DNA of 64,000 nucleotides, from the NCBI RefSeq assembly GCF_003751305.1, contig NZ_RJKV01000001.1, forward strand, positions 1,159,586 through 1,223,585, written 5' to 3'. The notes beneath the pieces are model-generated. The model saw only the letters and a list, made by a program, of their open reading frames with translations. It made no database searches and was not told the DNA's origin. Below, piece after piece: positions 9,844 to 19,521 of this stretch. Made by a program: the position numbers and the translations under genes. Position 1 is the stretch's first letter; every line of letters starts with the position of its first letter. Source of the DNA: Stenotrophomonas rhizophila. GTDB taxonomy: Bacteria > Pseudomonadota > Gammaproteobacteria > Xanthomonadales > Xanthomonadaceae.

Positions 9844-10133
9844 AGCGGCCTGGGGCAGGGGCGCTGATGGTGCTCCTGCTCGCGGCCTGCCAGAGTGATC
9901 CGGCGCTGCGCAGCCAGCAGATCGGCCCGGGGCACTACCAGCTCTCGGTCGATCGCTGCCATGTGATCGATCGGGAACAGCTTGAGCACGACCTGCGCGA
10001 GCTGGCCGGGAACCAGTGTCCCGGCGGCGCCGGACCCCTGGAGGCCGTTGAGTCACTCGCCAGTCGCCAGGGCAGCCTGCTCGGCGAATGCCTTCGCAGT
10101 GGCGCACTGCGTGCCGAGGTCCGCTGCCGGTAG
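9840..10133 (+). CDS. Small predicted lipoprotein
   Basis: A 97-residue protein with a short signal ending in the lipobox LLAAC (Cys17), so probably a lipid-anchored envelope protein. The mature part has three more cysteines (C43, C59, C83) plus C96 and no family I recognise. It overlaps hisS by 4 bases (ATGA) and so is translationally coupled to it. Its stop codon TAG is the TAG of a GTAG-headed hairpin repeat at 10130. A functional link to histidyl-tRNA charging is not implied. Confidence 0.7.
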   Translation: MKRPGAGALMVLLLAACQSDPALRSQQIGPGHYQLSVDRCHVIDREQLEHDLRELAGNQCPGGAGPLEAVESLASRQGSLLGECLRSGALRAEVRCR

Positions 10134-10156
10134 GTGCCGACCGTGGGTTGGCACGC
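10130..10156 (+). repeat. SMAG-type GTAG hairpin repeat
   Basis: GTAG followed by a hairpin GTGCC.ACC / GGT.GGCAC with loop GTG. This is the architecture of the Stenotrophomonas GTAG elements seen four more times in this window. Its TAG (10131-10133) is the stop codon of the preceding lipoprotein gene. Confidence 0.65.
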
Positions 10157-10176
10157 CTCCTTGTGGATACGCATCA

Positions 10177-10208
10177 CAACGCCCGCCAATGCGGGCGTTG
10201 CGCGTTTC
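10177..10208 (+). terminator. Rho-independent terminator after hisS-lipoprotein
   Basis: A perfect 10-bp stem, CAACGCCCGC (10177-10186) and GCGGGCGTTG (10191-10200), with a CAAT loop. The tail is GCGCGTTT, only a short T-run. It separates the hisS transcript from the his operon promoter. Confidence 0.65.
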
Positions 10209-10246
10209 CAGACCCTGAACCGACCCAGTCTGCCTGCGGCGGCGGT

Positions 10247-10276
10247 TTGACCGTATGCCTTCATTTGCGCTAATGT
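10247..10276 (+). promoter_or_regulatory. Candidate promoter of the his operon
   Basis: The -35 is TTGACC (10247-10252) and the -10 is TAATGT (10271-10276), with an 18-base spacer. The start point would fall near 10283, inside the palindrome at 10272-10295, leaving about 19 untranslated bases before the hisR ATG. No clear Shine-Dalgarno sequence is present in that short leader. Confidence 0.55.
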
Positions 10277-10295
10277 AATAGCACGCTATTACATT
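10272..10295 (+). promoter_or_regulatory. Perfect palindromic operator for the TrpR-family regulator
   Basis: Two perfect 11-bp arms, AATGTAATAGC (10272-10282) and GCTATTACATT (10285-10295), separated by AC. The A/T-rich site stands out in GC-rich DNA. It covers the -10 and start point of the his promoter and ends 6 bases before the regulator's ATG. That position implies autorepression of the whole operon. I recall a TrpR-family HisR being predicted for Xanthomonadales in regulon databases, but could not check it. Confidence 0.8.
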
Positions 10296-10301
10296 GATAC
10301 G

Positions 10302-10622
10302 ATGAAACTACGTCCCGTCCCCCGCGAGAAAGACGCCCTGGCCGATCTGGCCTCGCTGGCGCGTGCCTTTGCTGCCCTGTCCGATCCCGTCGCGGTGACC
10401 GCGTTCCTGCGCGACCTGTGCACCCCCGCCGAGCTGGAAGCGCTGTCCGATCGCTGGAAGGTGGTGCCGCTGCTGCAGCAAAGCGTGCCGTATCGCGAGA
10501 TCCATGAGCTGACCGGGGTCAGCGTGACCACCACCGGGCGCGTGGCGCGCTCGCTGGACCACGGCCACGGCGGTTACGCCGCCGCCATCGCCGCCACGCC
10601 GACCTCCCCCGAATCCGAGTAG
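10302..10622 (+). CDS. hisR: TrpR-related (YerC/YecD-type) repressor of the his operon
   Basis: A 106-residue DNA-binding protein. Residues about 45-90 match the TrpR repressor fold: [14 protein letters not shown], then the helix-turn-helix [20 protein letters not shown]. It is the first gene of the histidine operon, 11 bases before hisG, and a perfect palindrome lies over its promoter, so histidine-responsive repression is the simplest reading. The co-repressor (free histidine or an intermediate) is inferred, not shown. The tail after residue 90 is a low-complexity Ala/Pro stretch. Confidence 0.85.
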   Translation: MKLRPVPREKDALADLASLARAFAALSDPVAVTAFLRDLCTPAELEALSDRWKVVPLLQQSVPYREIHELTGVSVTTTGRVARSLDHGHGGYAAAIAATPTSPESE

Positions 10623-10633
10623 AGACCTCCCCC

Positions 10634-11545
10634 ATGAGTGCAACCCAGACCGCCCCGGCACGTGACCGGCTGCGTATCGCCATCCAGAAGAACGGGCGGC
10701 TGGCCGAGCCCGCCCGCAGCCTGTTGACCGCCTGCGGGCTGAGCTGGCGGCAGAGCCGCGACAAGCTGTTCTGCTACGGCGAATCGCTGCCGGTGGATCT
10801 GCTGCTGGTCCGCGACGACGATATCCCCGGCCTGATCGCCGATGGCGTGTGCGACTTCGGTATCGTCGGCCGCAACGAGCTCGACGAGCAGGGCGCCGCC
10901 CGCCGCCGGATCGGCCTGCCGGATGCCTACCAGGCGCTGCGCGGGCTCAACTTCGGCCAGTGCCGGCTGATGCTGGCGGTGCCGGAGGAGTGGGAGTGGA
11001 CGGGCGTGGAGCAGCTGGCCGGCAAGCGCATCGCCACCAGCTACCCCGCGATCCTGGCCGATTGGCTGGCCGAGCGCGGCGTGGATGCCCAGGTGGTCGA
11101 GCTGTCGGGCTCGGTCGAAATCGCCCCACGCCTGGGCACCGCCGATCTGATCTGCGATCTGGTCTCCAGCGGCGCCACCCTGGCTGCCAACCAGCTCAAG
11201 CCGGTCGAAACCCTGCTGGAAAGCGAAGCGGTGCTGGCCGGCCCGGTCCGTACCCCCGATGACGCCCGCGCCGGTCTGATGGCCATGCTGCTGCGTCGTC
11301 TTGATGGGGTGGTGAAGGTGCAGGACAGCAAGCTGCTGATGTTCCGCGCCGCGCTGGACCGCGTCTCCGAGTTGACCCGCCTGCTGCCCGATGCCGATCC
11401 GCTGGTGCAGTTGCCCGATGATGGCGGCCACCTGCGTTTGCAGACCATGTGCCACGGTGCGTTGACCTGGCAGCGGCTGGAGGACCTGGAGCGCGCGGGC
11501 GCGCAGGGATTGATGGTATTGAGTGTGGAGCGGTCGCTGGCATGA
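10634..11545 (+). CDS. hisG: ATP phosphoribosyltransferase, long form
   Basis: A 303-residue enzyme joining ATP and PRPP in the first step of histidine synthesis. The N-terminal periplasmic-binding-like domain starts [11 protein letters not shown] and includes the PRPP-loop region [18 protein letters not shown]. Residues about 225-303 form the C-terminal ACT-like domain of the long form, which carries feedback inhibition by histidine; no HisZ is therefore needed, and none is seen. It overlaps hisD by 4 bases (ATGA). Confidence 0.96.
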   Translation: MSATQTAPARDRLRIAIQKNGRLAEPARSLLTACGLSWRQSRDKLFCYGESLPVDLLLVRDDDIPGLIADGVCDFGIVGRNELDEQGAARRRIGLPDAYQALRGLNFGQCRLMLAVPEEWEWTGVEQLAGKRIATSYPAILADWLAERGVDAQVVELSGSVEIAPRLGTADLICDLVSSGATLAANQLKPVETLLESEAVLAGPVRTPDDARAGLMAMLLRRLDGVVKVQDSKLLMFRAALDRVSELTRLLPDADPLVQLPDDGGHLRLQTMCHGALTWQRLEDLERAGAQGLMVLSVERSLA

Positions 11546-12837
11546 ATCGTTTGACGTGGTCCCAGTTGGATGCCGGCGCCCAGGCGCAGGCGCTGCAACG
11601 CCCGGTCCAGGCCGTGGCGGCGCGTACCCGTGAGTCCGTTGCCGCGTTGATCGCGGCGGTGCGCGAAGGCGGCGATGCCGCACTGCGCGAGATCACCCTG
11701 CGCTTCGACGGGGTGGCACCGGAGACCTTCGAGGTCAGCGAGGCGGAGTTCGCCGCCGCCGAGCAGGCCGTCTCCGCCGAACTGCGTCAGGCGATGATCG
11801 ATGCCGCCGCGCGCATCCGTACCTTCCACCAGGCCGGCATGAGCCAGGGCTATGCGGTCGAGACCGCGCCCGGCGTGCGTTGCGAGCGCGTGGTGCGCCC
11901 GATCGGTCGGGTGGGTCTGTATGTGCCGGCTGGCAGCGCGCCGTTGCCGTCCACCGCGTTGATGCTGGGCGTGCCCGCACAGCTGGCCGGCTGTCGTGAA
12001 GTCGTGTTGTGCACGCCGCCGCGCAAGGACGGTAGTGCCGATCCTGCGGTGCTGGTGGCCGCGCGCCTGACCGGCGTGCACCGCGTGTTCAAGCTGGGCG
12101 GCGCGCAGGCGATCGCTGCGATGGCGTATGGCACCGACAGCGTTCCCGCCTGCGACAAGCTGTACGGCCCGGGCAATAGTTACGTGACCGAAGCCAAGCA
12201 GCAGGTCGCCCAGGACGGCGCTGCGGCGATCGACATGCCGGCCGGGCCGTCCGAAGTGTTGGTGATTGCCGATGCCGGCGCCAATCCCGCGTTCGTGGCC
12301 GCCGATCTACTCTCGCAGGCCGAGCACGGTCCGGACTCGCAGGTGCTGCTGCTGACCGACGATGCGGGAATGGTGGATCAGGTTGAAGCGGCCGTGGAGG
12401 CGCAGTTGGCGCAGCTGTCGCGTGCGCAGATCGCCGCGCAGGCGCTGGCATCCTCGCGGCTGATCCTGGTTGATTCGCTGGACGACGCCTTCGCGATCAG
12501 CAACCGGTATGCCCCGGAGCACTTGATCCTGGCGCTGCGCGAGCCGCGCGCCTGGTTGGACAAGGTGGAAGCGGCCGGTTCGGTGTTCCTCGGCGACTAC
12601 ACCCCCGAAGCGCTGGGCGATTACTGCAGTGGCACCAACCATGTGCTGCCCACTGCCGGTGCCGCGCGTGCCTACAGCGGCGTCAGCGTCGCCAGCTTCC
12701 AGAACCTGATCAGCGTGCAGTCGGCCACCGCCGCCGGCATCGCGGCCATCGGCGAGTGTGCCCGTGTGCTGGCCCGCGCTGAAGGCCTGGATGCCCACGA
12801 GAACGCGGTGACCCTGCGCATGGAGGCGGCCGCATGA
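11542..12837 (+). CDS. hisD: Histidinol dehydrogenase
   Basis: A 431-residue zinc/NAD enzyme that oxidises histidinol to histidine in two steps, the last of the pathway. Family segments are visible: [48 protein letters not shown] (zinc and substrate region) and the C-terminal GTNHVLPT. The ATG at 11542 overlaps the hisG stop by 4 bases. Length is normal for bacterial HisD. Confidence 0.97.
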   Translation: MNRLTWSQLDAGAQAQALQRPVQAVAARTRESVAALIAAVREGGDAALREITLRFDGVAPETFEVSEAEFAAAEQAVSAELRQAMIDAAARIRTFHQAGMSQGYAVETAPGVRCERVVRPIGRVGLYVPAGSAPLPSTALMLGVPAQLAGCREVVLCTPPRKDGSADPAVLVAARLTGVHRVFKLGGAQAIAAMAYGTDSVPACDKLYGPGNSYVTEAKQQVAQDGAAAIDMPAGPSEVLVIADAGANPAFVAADLLSQAEHGPDSQVLLLTDDAGMVDQVEAAVEAQLAQLSRAQIAAQALASSRLILVDSLDDAFAISNRYAPEHLILALREPRAWLDKVEAAGSVFLGDYTPEALGDYCSGTNHVLPTAGAARAYSGVSVASFQNLISVQSATAAGIAAIGECARVLARAEGLDAHENAVTLRMEAAA

Positions 12838-13922
12838 GCACTGGCTCCCTCCTGTCCCTGGTCCGTGCCGACCTGCAGGCGTTTGCCGGCTATTCCTCAG
12901 CGCGCAGCAGTGCGCTGGTCGGGGATGTCTGGCTCAACGCGAATGAATCGGCGTGGGCCAATCCGGCCGACGTCGCTGGCGGCGCGCGGCGCTATCCCGA
13001 CCCGCAGCCGGCAGCATTGCGCGATCGGCTGGCCGAACTGTACGGCTGCTCCGCCGAACAATTGTTGATCGGCCGTGGCAGTGACGAGGCCATCGATCTG
13101 CTGGTGCGCGCGCTGTGCGAGCCGGGCCGCGATGCAGTGGTGACCACGCCGCCGGTGTTCGGCATGTATGCCGTCTGCGCCCGCCTGCAGAACGCGCCGC
13201 TGATCGAGGTGCCCCTGGTCGATCAGGGCGATGCGCTGGTCGCCGATATCGATGCGGTGATCGCCGCGGCGCTGGGCGGTAACGCCAAGCTGGTGTTCCT
13301 GTGCTCGCCGTCCAATCCCGCCGGCAGTGTGATCCCGTTGGCTGAGATCGAGCGTGTGGCCGCGGCGTTGCAGGGCAGGGCGCTGGTGGTGGTGGATGAG
13401 GCCTATGGGGAGTACGCCGAGCAGCCGTCCGCGACCACGCTGTTGAGCCGTTACGAGAACATCGCGGTGCTGCGCACGCTGTCCAAGGCGCATGCGCTGG
13501 CAGCCGCGCGCATTGGCAGCCTGATCGCCGATGCTGCGCTGATCCAGCTGCTGCGCCGCTGCCAGGCGCCGTATCCGGTACCCGCGCCCTGTGCCGAGCT
13601 GGCGTTGGCCGGTCTCGGCGCCGAGAGCCTGGCCATCACCACCCAGCGCATCGCGCAGGTCAAGGTTGAACGTACCCGCCTGCAGTCCGGCCTGGCCGCG
13701 CTGCCCGGTGTGGTGCGTGTCTATCCCTCGCAGGGCAACTACCTGCTGGCCCGCTTTGCCGACCCACAGGGCGCGTTCGATGCGCTGCTCGCCGCTGGTG
13801 TGGTGGTGCGTGACCAGCGTGCCGCGCCGCAGCTGGGCGATGCACTGCGCATCACTATCGGCAGCCCGGAACAGAACGACCGTGTACTCGCCGCCCTGAT
13901 GGCCCGGAGGGCTGCCGCATGA
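12834..13922 (+). CDS. hisC: Histidinol-phosphate aminotransferase
   Basis: A 362-residue fold-type I PLP enzyme that transaminates imidazole-acetol phosphate with glutamate. The PLP lysine is K218 in [24 protein letters not shown] holds the aspartate that contacts the pyridine nitrogen, and [11 protein letters not shown] is the class II aminotransferase segment. It overlaps hisD and hisB by 4 bases each (ATGA), so it is tightly coupled in the operon. Confidence 0.96.
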   Translation: MSTGSLLSLVRADLQAFAGYSSARSSALVGDVWLNANESAWANPADVAGGARRYPDPQPAALRDRLAELYGCSAEQLLIGRGSDEAIDLLVRALCEPGRDAVVTTPPVFGMYAVCARLQNAPLIEVPLVDQGDALVADIDAVIAAALGGNAKLVFLCSPSNPAGSVIPLAEIERVAAALQGRALVVVDEAYGEYAEQPSATTLLSRYENIAVLRTLSKAHALAAARIGSLIADAALIQLLRRCQAPYPVPAPCAELALAGLGAESLAITTQRIAQVKVERTRLQSGLAALPGVVRVYPSQGNYLLARFADPQGAFDALLAAGVVVRDQRAAPQLGDALRITIGSPEQNDRVLAALMARRAAA

Positions 13923-14992
13923 CCCCGATTCTGTTCGTCGACCGCGACGGCACCCTGATCGAAGAGCCCGCCGATTTCCAGATCGACGCGTACGAGAAGC
14001 TGCGCTTCGTGCGCGATGTGATCCCGGCGATGCTCAAGCTGCGCGACGCGGGTTACCAGTTCGTGATCGTCAGCAACCAGGATGGCCTGGGCAGCGAAGG
14101 CTATCCGCAGGCGAGCTTCGATGGCCCCAACGACCTGATGCTGCAGATCTTCGCCAGTCAGGGCATCACCTTCCGTGACGTGCTGATCGACGGCACCTGG
14201 CCGCAGGACAACGCACCGACCCGCAAGCCGGGTATCGGCCTGATGCTGCCCTACCTGCAGGACCGCAGCATCGACTGGTCGCGCTCGGCGATGGTGGGTG
14301 ACCGCCTGACCGATATCCAGTTCGCCGAGAACATGAAGATCCGTGGCTTCCAGCTGCGCACCGAGCAGTTTGGCGGCGACTGGGACTGGACCTCGATCGC
14401 GCATGAGCTGGCCGATGCGCCGCGCCGGGCCACCGTGCAGCGCAATACCAAAGAAACGAAGATCCGTGTCGAGGTCGATCTGGATCGCACCGCCGAGCCG
14501 CAGACCCACACCGGGCTGCCGTTCTTCGATCATATGCTGGAGCAGATCGGCAAGCACGGCGGCTTCGCGCTCAGCGTGCAGGCCGAGGGCGACCTGCACA
14601 TCGACGAGCACCATACCATTGAAGATACCGGTCTGGCGCTGGGCCAGGCCCTGCGTGAGGCGCTCGGCGACAAGCGCGGCATCGGTCGCTACGGCTTTAC
14701 CCTGCCGATGGATGAAACCCTGGCCAGTGCCGCGCTGGATTTCAGCGGCCGCCCGTACTTCGTCTTCGAAGGCGAGTTCAAGCGCGAGCGGGTGGGCGAC
14801 ATGCCGACCGAGCTGGTGCCGCACTTCTTCCGCTCCCTGTGCGATGCGGCCGGGTTGAACCTGCACCTGAGCGTGCGCGGCGACAACGACCACCACAAGG
14901 TCGAGGCCTGCTTCAAGGCGCTGGCGCGCGCGCTGCGCCAGGCCTTGCCGCGGCAGGGCACTGCGCTGCCGAGCACCAAGGGGGCACTGTGA
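13919..14992 (+). CDS. hisB: Bifunctional histidinol-phosphatase / imidazoleglycerol-phosphate dehydratase
   Basis: A 357-residue fusion of two histidine-pathway enzymes. Residues 1-165 are a HAD phosphatase with DRDGT at 8-12 (nucleophile D8, acid D10). Residues about 170-357 are the dehydratase, with metal-binding DEHHTIED and the [13 protein letters not shown] segment. The four zinc ligands of the E. coli phosphatase half (C93, H95, C101, C103) align here with D91, T93, A99 and T101, so the structural zinc is probably absent. I recall Xanthomonas HisB being similar in this loop. Overlaps on both sides show operon coupling. Confidence 0.96.
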   Translation: MTPILFVDRDGTLIEEPADFQIDAYEKLRFVRDVIPAMLKLRDAGYQFVIVSNQDGLGSEGYPQASFDGPNDLMLQIFASQGITFRDVLIDGTWPQDNAPTRKPGIGLMLPYLQDRSIDWSRSAMVGDRLTDIQFAENMKIRGFQLRTEQFGGDWDWTSIAHELADAPRRATVQRNTKETKIRVEVDLDRTAEPQTHTGLPFFDHMLEQIGKHGGFALSVQAEGDLHIDEHHTIEDTGLALGQALREALGDKRGIGRYGFTLPMDETLASAALDFSGRPYFVFEGEFKRERVGDMPTELVPHFFRSLCDAAGLNLHLSVRGDNDHHKVEACFKALARALRQALPRQGTALPSTKGAL

Positions 14993-15591
14993 CCGAGGTT
15001 GCGCTGATCGATGCGGGTGGCGCCAACCTCGGCTCGGTCCGCTATGCGCTGGAACGTCTGGGCGTGCAGGTGCGGCTGGTGCGCGATGCGCAGGGTCTGG
15101 AAGGTGTCTCGCGGGTGATCCTGCCCGGCGTCGGCGCGGCGCCGCACGGGATGGCGCGTCTGCATGCGCAGGGTCTGGTGCAGCCGTTGCGCGAGCTGCA
15201 GGTTCCGCTGCTCGGGATCTGCCTGGGCATGCAGCTGCTGTTCGATGGCTCCGAGGAAGGCCACGTCGAGTGCCTGGGCCTGTTGCCCGGGGTCGTGCGC
15301 CACCTGCGTCCTGCCACCGGCATCCGTGTGCCGCACATGGGCTGGAACCGGCTGTTGCCCCTGCGCGAGTCAGCGCTGCTGGCCGGCGTGCCGGCGCGGG
15401 CCAGCGCGTATTTCGTCCACAGCTACGCCGCGCCCCTGGGCGAAGACACGGTCGCGGCCTGCGATCACGGCGGGCTGTTCGCGGCCGTCGTGCAGCGCGG
15501 CCGGCACAGTGGCGCCCAGTTCCACCCGGAGCGCTCGGCCGATACCGGCGCGCGCATCCTGCGCAATTTCATCGAGAACGAACCGACATGA
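14989..15591 (+). CDS. hisH: Imidazole glycerol phosphate synthase, glutaminase subunit
   Basis: A 200-residue class I glutamine amidotransferase that supplies ammonia to HisF. The nucleophile C78 lies in [11 protein letters not shown]. The triad is completed by H179 and E181 in FHPERSAD. I chose the GTG at 14989, which overlaps the hisB stop as GTGA and directly precedes the family start [16 protein letters not shown]. It works as a heterodimer with HisF, encoded two genes later. Confidence 0.95.
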   Translation: MTEVALIDAGGANLGSVRYALERLGVQVRLVRDAQGLEGVSRVILPGVGAAPHGMARLHAQGLVQPLRELQVPLLGICLGMQLLFDGSEEGHVECLGLLPGVVRHLRPATGIRVPHMGWNRLLPLRESALLAGVPARASAYFVHSYAAPLGEDTVAACDHGGLFAAVVQRGRHSGAQFHPERSADTGARILRNFIENEPT

Positions 15592-16322
15592 GTTTCATCG
15601 TCTATCCCGCCCTGGATATCCGCGAAGGCCGCGTGGTGCGGCTGCTGCAGGGTGACTACGCGCAGCAGACCACCTACGGCGATGACCCGCTGCCGCGCGC
15701 GCAGGCCTTTGCCGCGGCGGGCGCAAGCTGGATGCACCTGGTGGATCTGGATGCGGCCCGTGCCGGTGGTTACACGCTGGCACCGCTGCTGTCCTCGATC
15801 GCATCGCAGACCGGCCTGAAGGTGCAGACCGGCGGCGGTGTGCGCTCGCGCGATGACGTGGCGCGCATCCTCGATGCCGGTGCCGCCCGCGTGGTGGTCG
15901 GCTCGGTCTCGGTCCGTGAGCCCGACACCGTGATCGGCTGGCTGCGCGAGTTCGGTCCGGAACGGCTGACCATCGCGCTGGACGCGCGCCAGGCCGAGGA
16001 TGGCCGCTGGCTGTTGCCGGTGCATGGCTGGACCGAGACCGCCGAGGACACCCTGGACGTGTTGGCCCAGCGCTACGCCGAGGCGGGCATGCAGCACCTG
16101 CTGTGCACGGATATCGCGCGCGACGGCATGCTGTCCGGGCCGAACATCGATCTCTACCAGCATCTGGCCGCGCTGCTTCCCGGCGTGGCGGTGCAGGCCT
16201 CTGGCGGCGTGCGCGATGCCGACGATGTCGCCCAGGCCAAGGCAGTCGGCTGCGGCGGGGCGATCCTCGGCAAGGCATTGCTGGAAGGGCGCATGACCCT
16301 GGAAGGCGCGCTGGCATGTTGA
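15588..16322 (+). CDS. hisA: ProFAR isomerase
   Basis: A 244-residue (beta/alpha)8 barrel that opens the ribose of ProFAR in an Amadori rearrangement. The N-terminal catalytic aspartate is in [15 protein letters not shown] (D10), and the C-terminal one is in [10 protein letters not shown]. Phosphate-binding glycine loops are TGGGVRS and SGGVRDADD. Its start overlaps the hisH stop by 4 bases. The barrel is homologous to HisF, encoded next. Confidence 0.95.
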   Translation: MSFIVYPALDIREGRVVRLLQGDYAQQTTYGDDPLPRAQAFAAAGASWMHLVDLDAARAGGYTLAPLLSSIASQTGLKVQTGGGVRSRDDVARILDAGAARVVVGSVSVREPDTVIGWLREFGPERLTIALDARQAEDGRWLLPVHGWTETAEDTLDVLAQRYAEAGMQHLLCTDIARDGMLSGPNIDLYQHLAALLPGVAVQASGGVRDADDVAQAKAVGCGGAILGKALLEGRMTLEGALAC

Positions 16323-17092
16323 GCCGCCGCCTGATTCCGTGCCTGGATGTGCGCGATGGTCGCGTGGTCAAGGGCGTGCGTTTCCGCGATCACGTGGACA
16401 TGGGCGATATCGCCGAACTGGCGATGCGCTACCGCGACCACGGCGCGGATGAACTCGTGTTCTACGACATCGGCGCCAGCCCGGAAGGTCGCGCGGTGGA
16501 CGTGGCCTGGATCGAGCGCATCGCGCGCCTCATCGACATTCCGTTCTGCGTGGCCGGCGGGATCAGCGATGTGGAGACCGCGCGGCGCGTGCTGCATGCC
16601 GGTGCCGACAAAATCTCGATCAACTCGCCGGCTCTCGGTCGGCCCGAACTGATCGAAGAACTGGCCGATGCCTTCGGCGTCCAGTGCGTGGTGGTCGGTA
16701 TCGATTCGGTGCGCGAGGCGGACGGCGAATGGCGCGTGCGCCGCTTCAGCGGCGATCCGGACAAGACCCAGGCGGTGGCGGTCCGTACCTTGGACTGGGT
16801 AGTGGAGGCACAGCGTCGGGGTGCCGGTGAGATCGTGCTCAACTGCATGGACAGCGATGGCGTGCGCCGCGGCTACGATGTGGCCCAGCTGCGCCAGGCC
16901 CGTGCGCTGTGCCAGGTACCACTGATCGCCTCCGGCGGCGCTGGCGAGATGCAGCACTTCGCCGATGTGTTCGACCAGGCCGATGTTGACGGCGCACTGG
17001 CCGCCAGCGTGTTCCACAGTGGCGCCATTGCCATTCCCGCGCTCAAGCAGTTCCTGCGCGAGCAGCAGATCGAGGTTCGAGATGTCTATTGA
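16316..17092 (+). CDS. hisF: Imidazole glycerol phosphate synthase, cyclase subunit
   Basis: A 258-residue barrel that cyclises PRFAR with ammonia from HisH, releasing AICAR. The catalytic aspartates are D11 ([14 protein letters not shown]) and the one in [14 protein letters not shown]. Phosphate loops are VAGGISDVE and [10 protein letters not shown]. The ATG overlaps the hisA stop by 7 bases. Length is standard. Confidence 0.96.
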   Translation: MLSRRLIPCLDVRDGRVVKGVRFRDHVDMGDIAELAMRYRDHGADELVFYDIGASPEGRAVDVAWIERIARLIDIPFCVAGGISDVETARRVLHAGADKISINSPALGRPELIEELADAFGVQCVVVGIDSVREADGEWRVRRFSGDPDKTQAVAVRTLDWVVEAQRRGAGEIVLNCMDSDGVRRGYDVAQLRQARALCQVPLIASGGAGEMQHFADVFDQADVDGALAASVFHSGAIAIPALKQFLREQQIEVRDVY

Positions 17093-17720
17093 GGTGGATT
17101 CCATTGACGTGCAGCCGTCGCGCGAGGCGCTGGCGCAGCTGGACTGGGGCAAGGGCGATGGCCTGTTGCCGGTGGTGGTGCAGGACACCGACACGTTGCG
17201 CGTGCTGATGCTCGGCTATGCCAATGCGGCGTCGCTGGAGCAGACGCTGGCCACGGGCCACATGACCTTCTTCAGCCGCAGCAAGCAGCGGCTGTGGACC
17301 AAGGGCGAATCCTCCGGCAACGTGCTGGCGGTGACCGCCGTGCGGATCGATTGCGACAACGACACGCTGCTGGTGAGTGCGCGCCCGGCCGGACCGACCT
17401 GCCATACCGGCAGCGAGAGCTGCTTCCCGCAGGCACCCGGCAACTTCCTGGGCCGGCTGGATACGGTGGTGCGCGAGCGCGAACAGCAGCGCCCGGCCGG
17501 CAGCTACACCACGTCGCTGTTCGACGGCGACATCCGCCGGATCGCGCAGAAAGTGGGCGAGGAGGGCGTGGAGACCGCGCTGGCAGGGGTGGTGCAGGAC
17601 GATGACGCGCTGCTGGGCGAGTCGGCCGATCTGCTGTTCCATCTGACCGTGCTGCTGCGTGCGCGTGGGCTGTCGCTGGATGATGCGGTCGCGGTGCTGG
17701 CGGCGCGCCACGCGGGGTAA
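17082..17720 (+). CDS. hisI: Phosphoribosyl-AMP cyclohydrolase / phosphoribosyl-ATP pyrophosphatase
   Basis: A 212-residue fusion (HisIE) for steps two and three of the pathway. The cyclohydrolase half ends with the zinc cysteines in [12 protein letters not shown]. The pyrophosphatase half, from about residue 120, carries [13 protein letters not shown] and the metal-binding ESADLLFHL. The start overlaps hisF by 11 bases. It is the last gene of the operon. No strong terminator is visible before the next gene. Confidence 0.95.
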   Translation: MSIEVDSIDVQPSREALAQLDWGKGDGLLPVVVQDTDTLRVLMLGYANAASLEQTLATGHMTFFSRSKQRLWTKGESSGNVLAVTAVRIDCDNDTLLVSARPAGPTCHTGSESCFPQAPGNFLGRLDTVVREREQQRPAGSYTTSLFDGDIRRIAQKVGEEGVETALAGVVQDDDALLGESADLLFHLTVLLRARGLSLDDAVAVLAARHAG

Positions 17721-17813
17721 GCGAGGCCGCACATCGTTTAACGTCGGTGAAACGCGGTGCAGGCGATGATGTGCGGCTCTACACTTCCCCACCCCCCGAC
17801 CGGACCGCCCCCG

Positions 17814-19412
17814 ATGACCCGTACTGCCGCCTGGCTGGCTTGCCTGCTGTTGATGACTTCGCCTGCCTGGGCTGCTGAAACGACCGTCACCGGCAAGGTG
17901 TATCAGGAGCGCGACGGCAAGCCCGGGCGCGGCCCGACCGATCCCGGCCTGGCCGGTGTGCAGGTCTCCAACGGGGAAACGATCGTGCGTACCGCTGCCG
18001 ATGGCAGCTACAGCCTGCCGGTGCGCGAGGGGCAGACCGTGTTCGTGATCAAGCCCGACGAGTACCGCTTCCCGGCCGCCGCCAACGGGCTGCCCTCGTA
18101 CTGGCGCCACTACGCACCGCAGGGTTCGCCCACGCTCAAGTACGACGGCATCCGCGCCACCGGCGGCGGCACCCGCAACTGGGATTTCGCGCTGGAACCG
18201 GCCAAGGGCACCGATGCGGCACGCAACGGTTTCGAGATGCTGGTGTTCAGTGACTCGCAGACCGCCAGCCGCCAGGACATCGGTTACTACCAGCGCGCCA
18301 TCGTTGAGCCGATCATCGGCAAGCACCCGGCGCGGCTGGGCACTACCCTGGGCGACATCGTCAACGACGACCTGAGCCTGTACCCGGACATCAACAAGGT
18401 CACCGCGCAGCTGCAGGTGCCATGGTTCCATGTGCCGGGCAACCACGATCTGGACATGGACGCAGGCAACGACGCGCACTCGCTGGACAGCTGGCGCGCC
18501 GTGTACGGCCCGGACACCTATGCGGTGGAAGAGGGCGGCGCGAGCTTCGTGTTCCTCGATGACGTGGTCTACGATCCCAAGGCCAAGCCGAGCTACGTGG
18601 GCGGTCTGCGCGCGGACCAGTTCACCTTCCTGGCCAACTACCTGAAGGGCCTGCAACGTGATCGCTTGATCGTGCTCGGCATGCACATTCCGCTGTTTGA
18701 TGCGGCGCCGGGCCGTGAGACGTTCCGCCATGCGGACCGCACGCGCCTGTTCGCGCTGCTCAGGGAGTTCCCGAACGTGCTGGTGCTCAGCGGCCACAGC
18801 CACACCCAGCAGCACTACTACCACGGTGCCGCCGAAGGCTGGCAGGGCAGCAAGCCGCTGCACGAGTACAACGTGGGCGCGGCCTGCGGGGCGTTCTGGT
18901 CGGGGGTGAAGGACAGCAACGGCATTCCCGATGCGACCATGAGCGATGGCACCCCTAACGGCTATGCGGTGCTGTCGGTCAAGCCCGGTGGCGACTATGG
19001 CCTGCGCTATTACGTGGCGCGTGCGCCGGACGATTACCAGATCGCCCTGCATGCGCCGAAGGTGCTGCGCCAAGGCGCGTATCCGGCGTGGGGCATATAC
19101 GCCAACGTGTTCATGGGTCAGGCCGATTCGTTGGTCGAGTACCGCGTGGACGATGGCGCCTGGCAGCCGATGAAGCGTGTCGAGCAGCCCGATCCGCGGC
19201 TGCTGCAGGAGAACGTCGCCGACGATACCGCCGAGCGCCTGCGTGGTTTCGACCGCTCGCCGGAAGCTACGCCGTCGCCGCACCTCTGGCGCGGCGCGCT
19301 GCCGACCAACCTGCCGGTAGGCGAGCACAGAGTGGAGGTGCGTGCGGTGCAGGGGGATGGCCCGACCGCCACGGCCAGCATCAGCTACCGCCTGCAGACC
19401 GCCAAGCCCTGA
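17814..19412 (+). CDS. Secreted calcineurin-like metallophosphoesterase
   Basis: A 532-residue exported protein with a signal peptide (TRTAAWLACLLLMTSPAWAA). Residues about 22-125 resemble the N-terminal carboxypeptidase-regulatory-like module of this family. The catalytic domain has motifs GDIVNDD, GNHD, MHIP and GHSHTQQ. A C-terminal beta domain follows from about 350. The first metal motif reads FSDSQ, where most relatives have D-x-H, so one metal ligand is replaced by glutamine. The substrate is unknown; a periplasmic phosphodiester is likely. It starts 93 bases after hisI and looks monocistronic. Confidence 0.85.
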   Translation: MTRTAAWLACLLLMTSPAWAAETTVTGKVYQERDGKPGRGPTDPGLAGVQVSNGETIVRTAADGSYSLPVREGQTVFVIKPDEYRFPAAANGLPSYWRHYAPQGSPTLKYDGIRATGGGTRNWDFALEPAKGTDAARNGFEMLVFSDSQTASRQDIGYYQRAIVEPIIGKHPARLGTTLGDIVNDDLSLYPDINKVTAQLQVPWFHVPGNHDLDMDAGNDAHSLDSWRAVYGPDTYAVEEGGASFVFLDDVVYDPKAKPSYVGGLRADQFTFLANYLKGLQRDRLIVLGMHIPLFDAAPGRETFRHADRTRLFALLREFPNVLVLSGHSHTQQHYYHGAAEGWQGSKPLHEYNVGAACGAFWSGVKDSNGIPDATMSDGTPNGYAVLSVKPGGDYGLRYYVARAPDDYQIALHAPKVLRQGAYPAWGIYANVFMGQADSLVEYRVDDGAWQPMKRVEQPDPRLLQENVADDTAERLRGFDRSPEATPSPHLWRGALPTNLPVGEHRVEVRAVQGDGPTATASISYRLQTAKP

Positions 19413-19420
19413 TCTACCTG

Positions 19421-19460
19421 CGCGCCCTTCAGTACGCCACTGTATGGCGGGCGCGGCTTT
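19421..19460 (+). terminator. Likely terminator after the metallophosphoesterase gene
   Basis: A 7-bp stem CGCGCCC (19421-19427) / GGGCGCG (19449-19455), with a smaller stem possible in the loop and GCTTT after it. It begins 8 bases after the stop codon. The T-run is short. Confidence 0.4.
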
Positions 19461-19521
19461 GCAATCCCCCGGTGATGCCTGAGAATCGCCGGGATTCAAT
19501 TGATTCAATCAAGGCAAGCGA

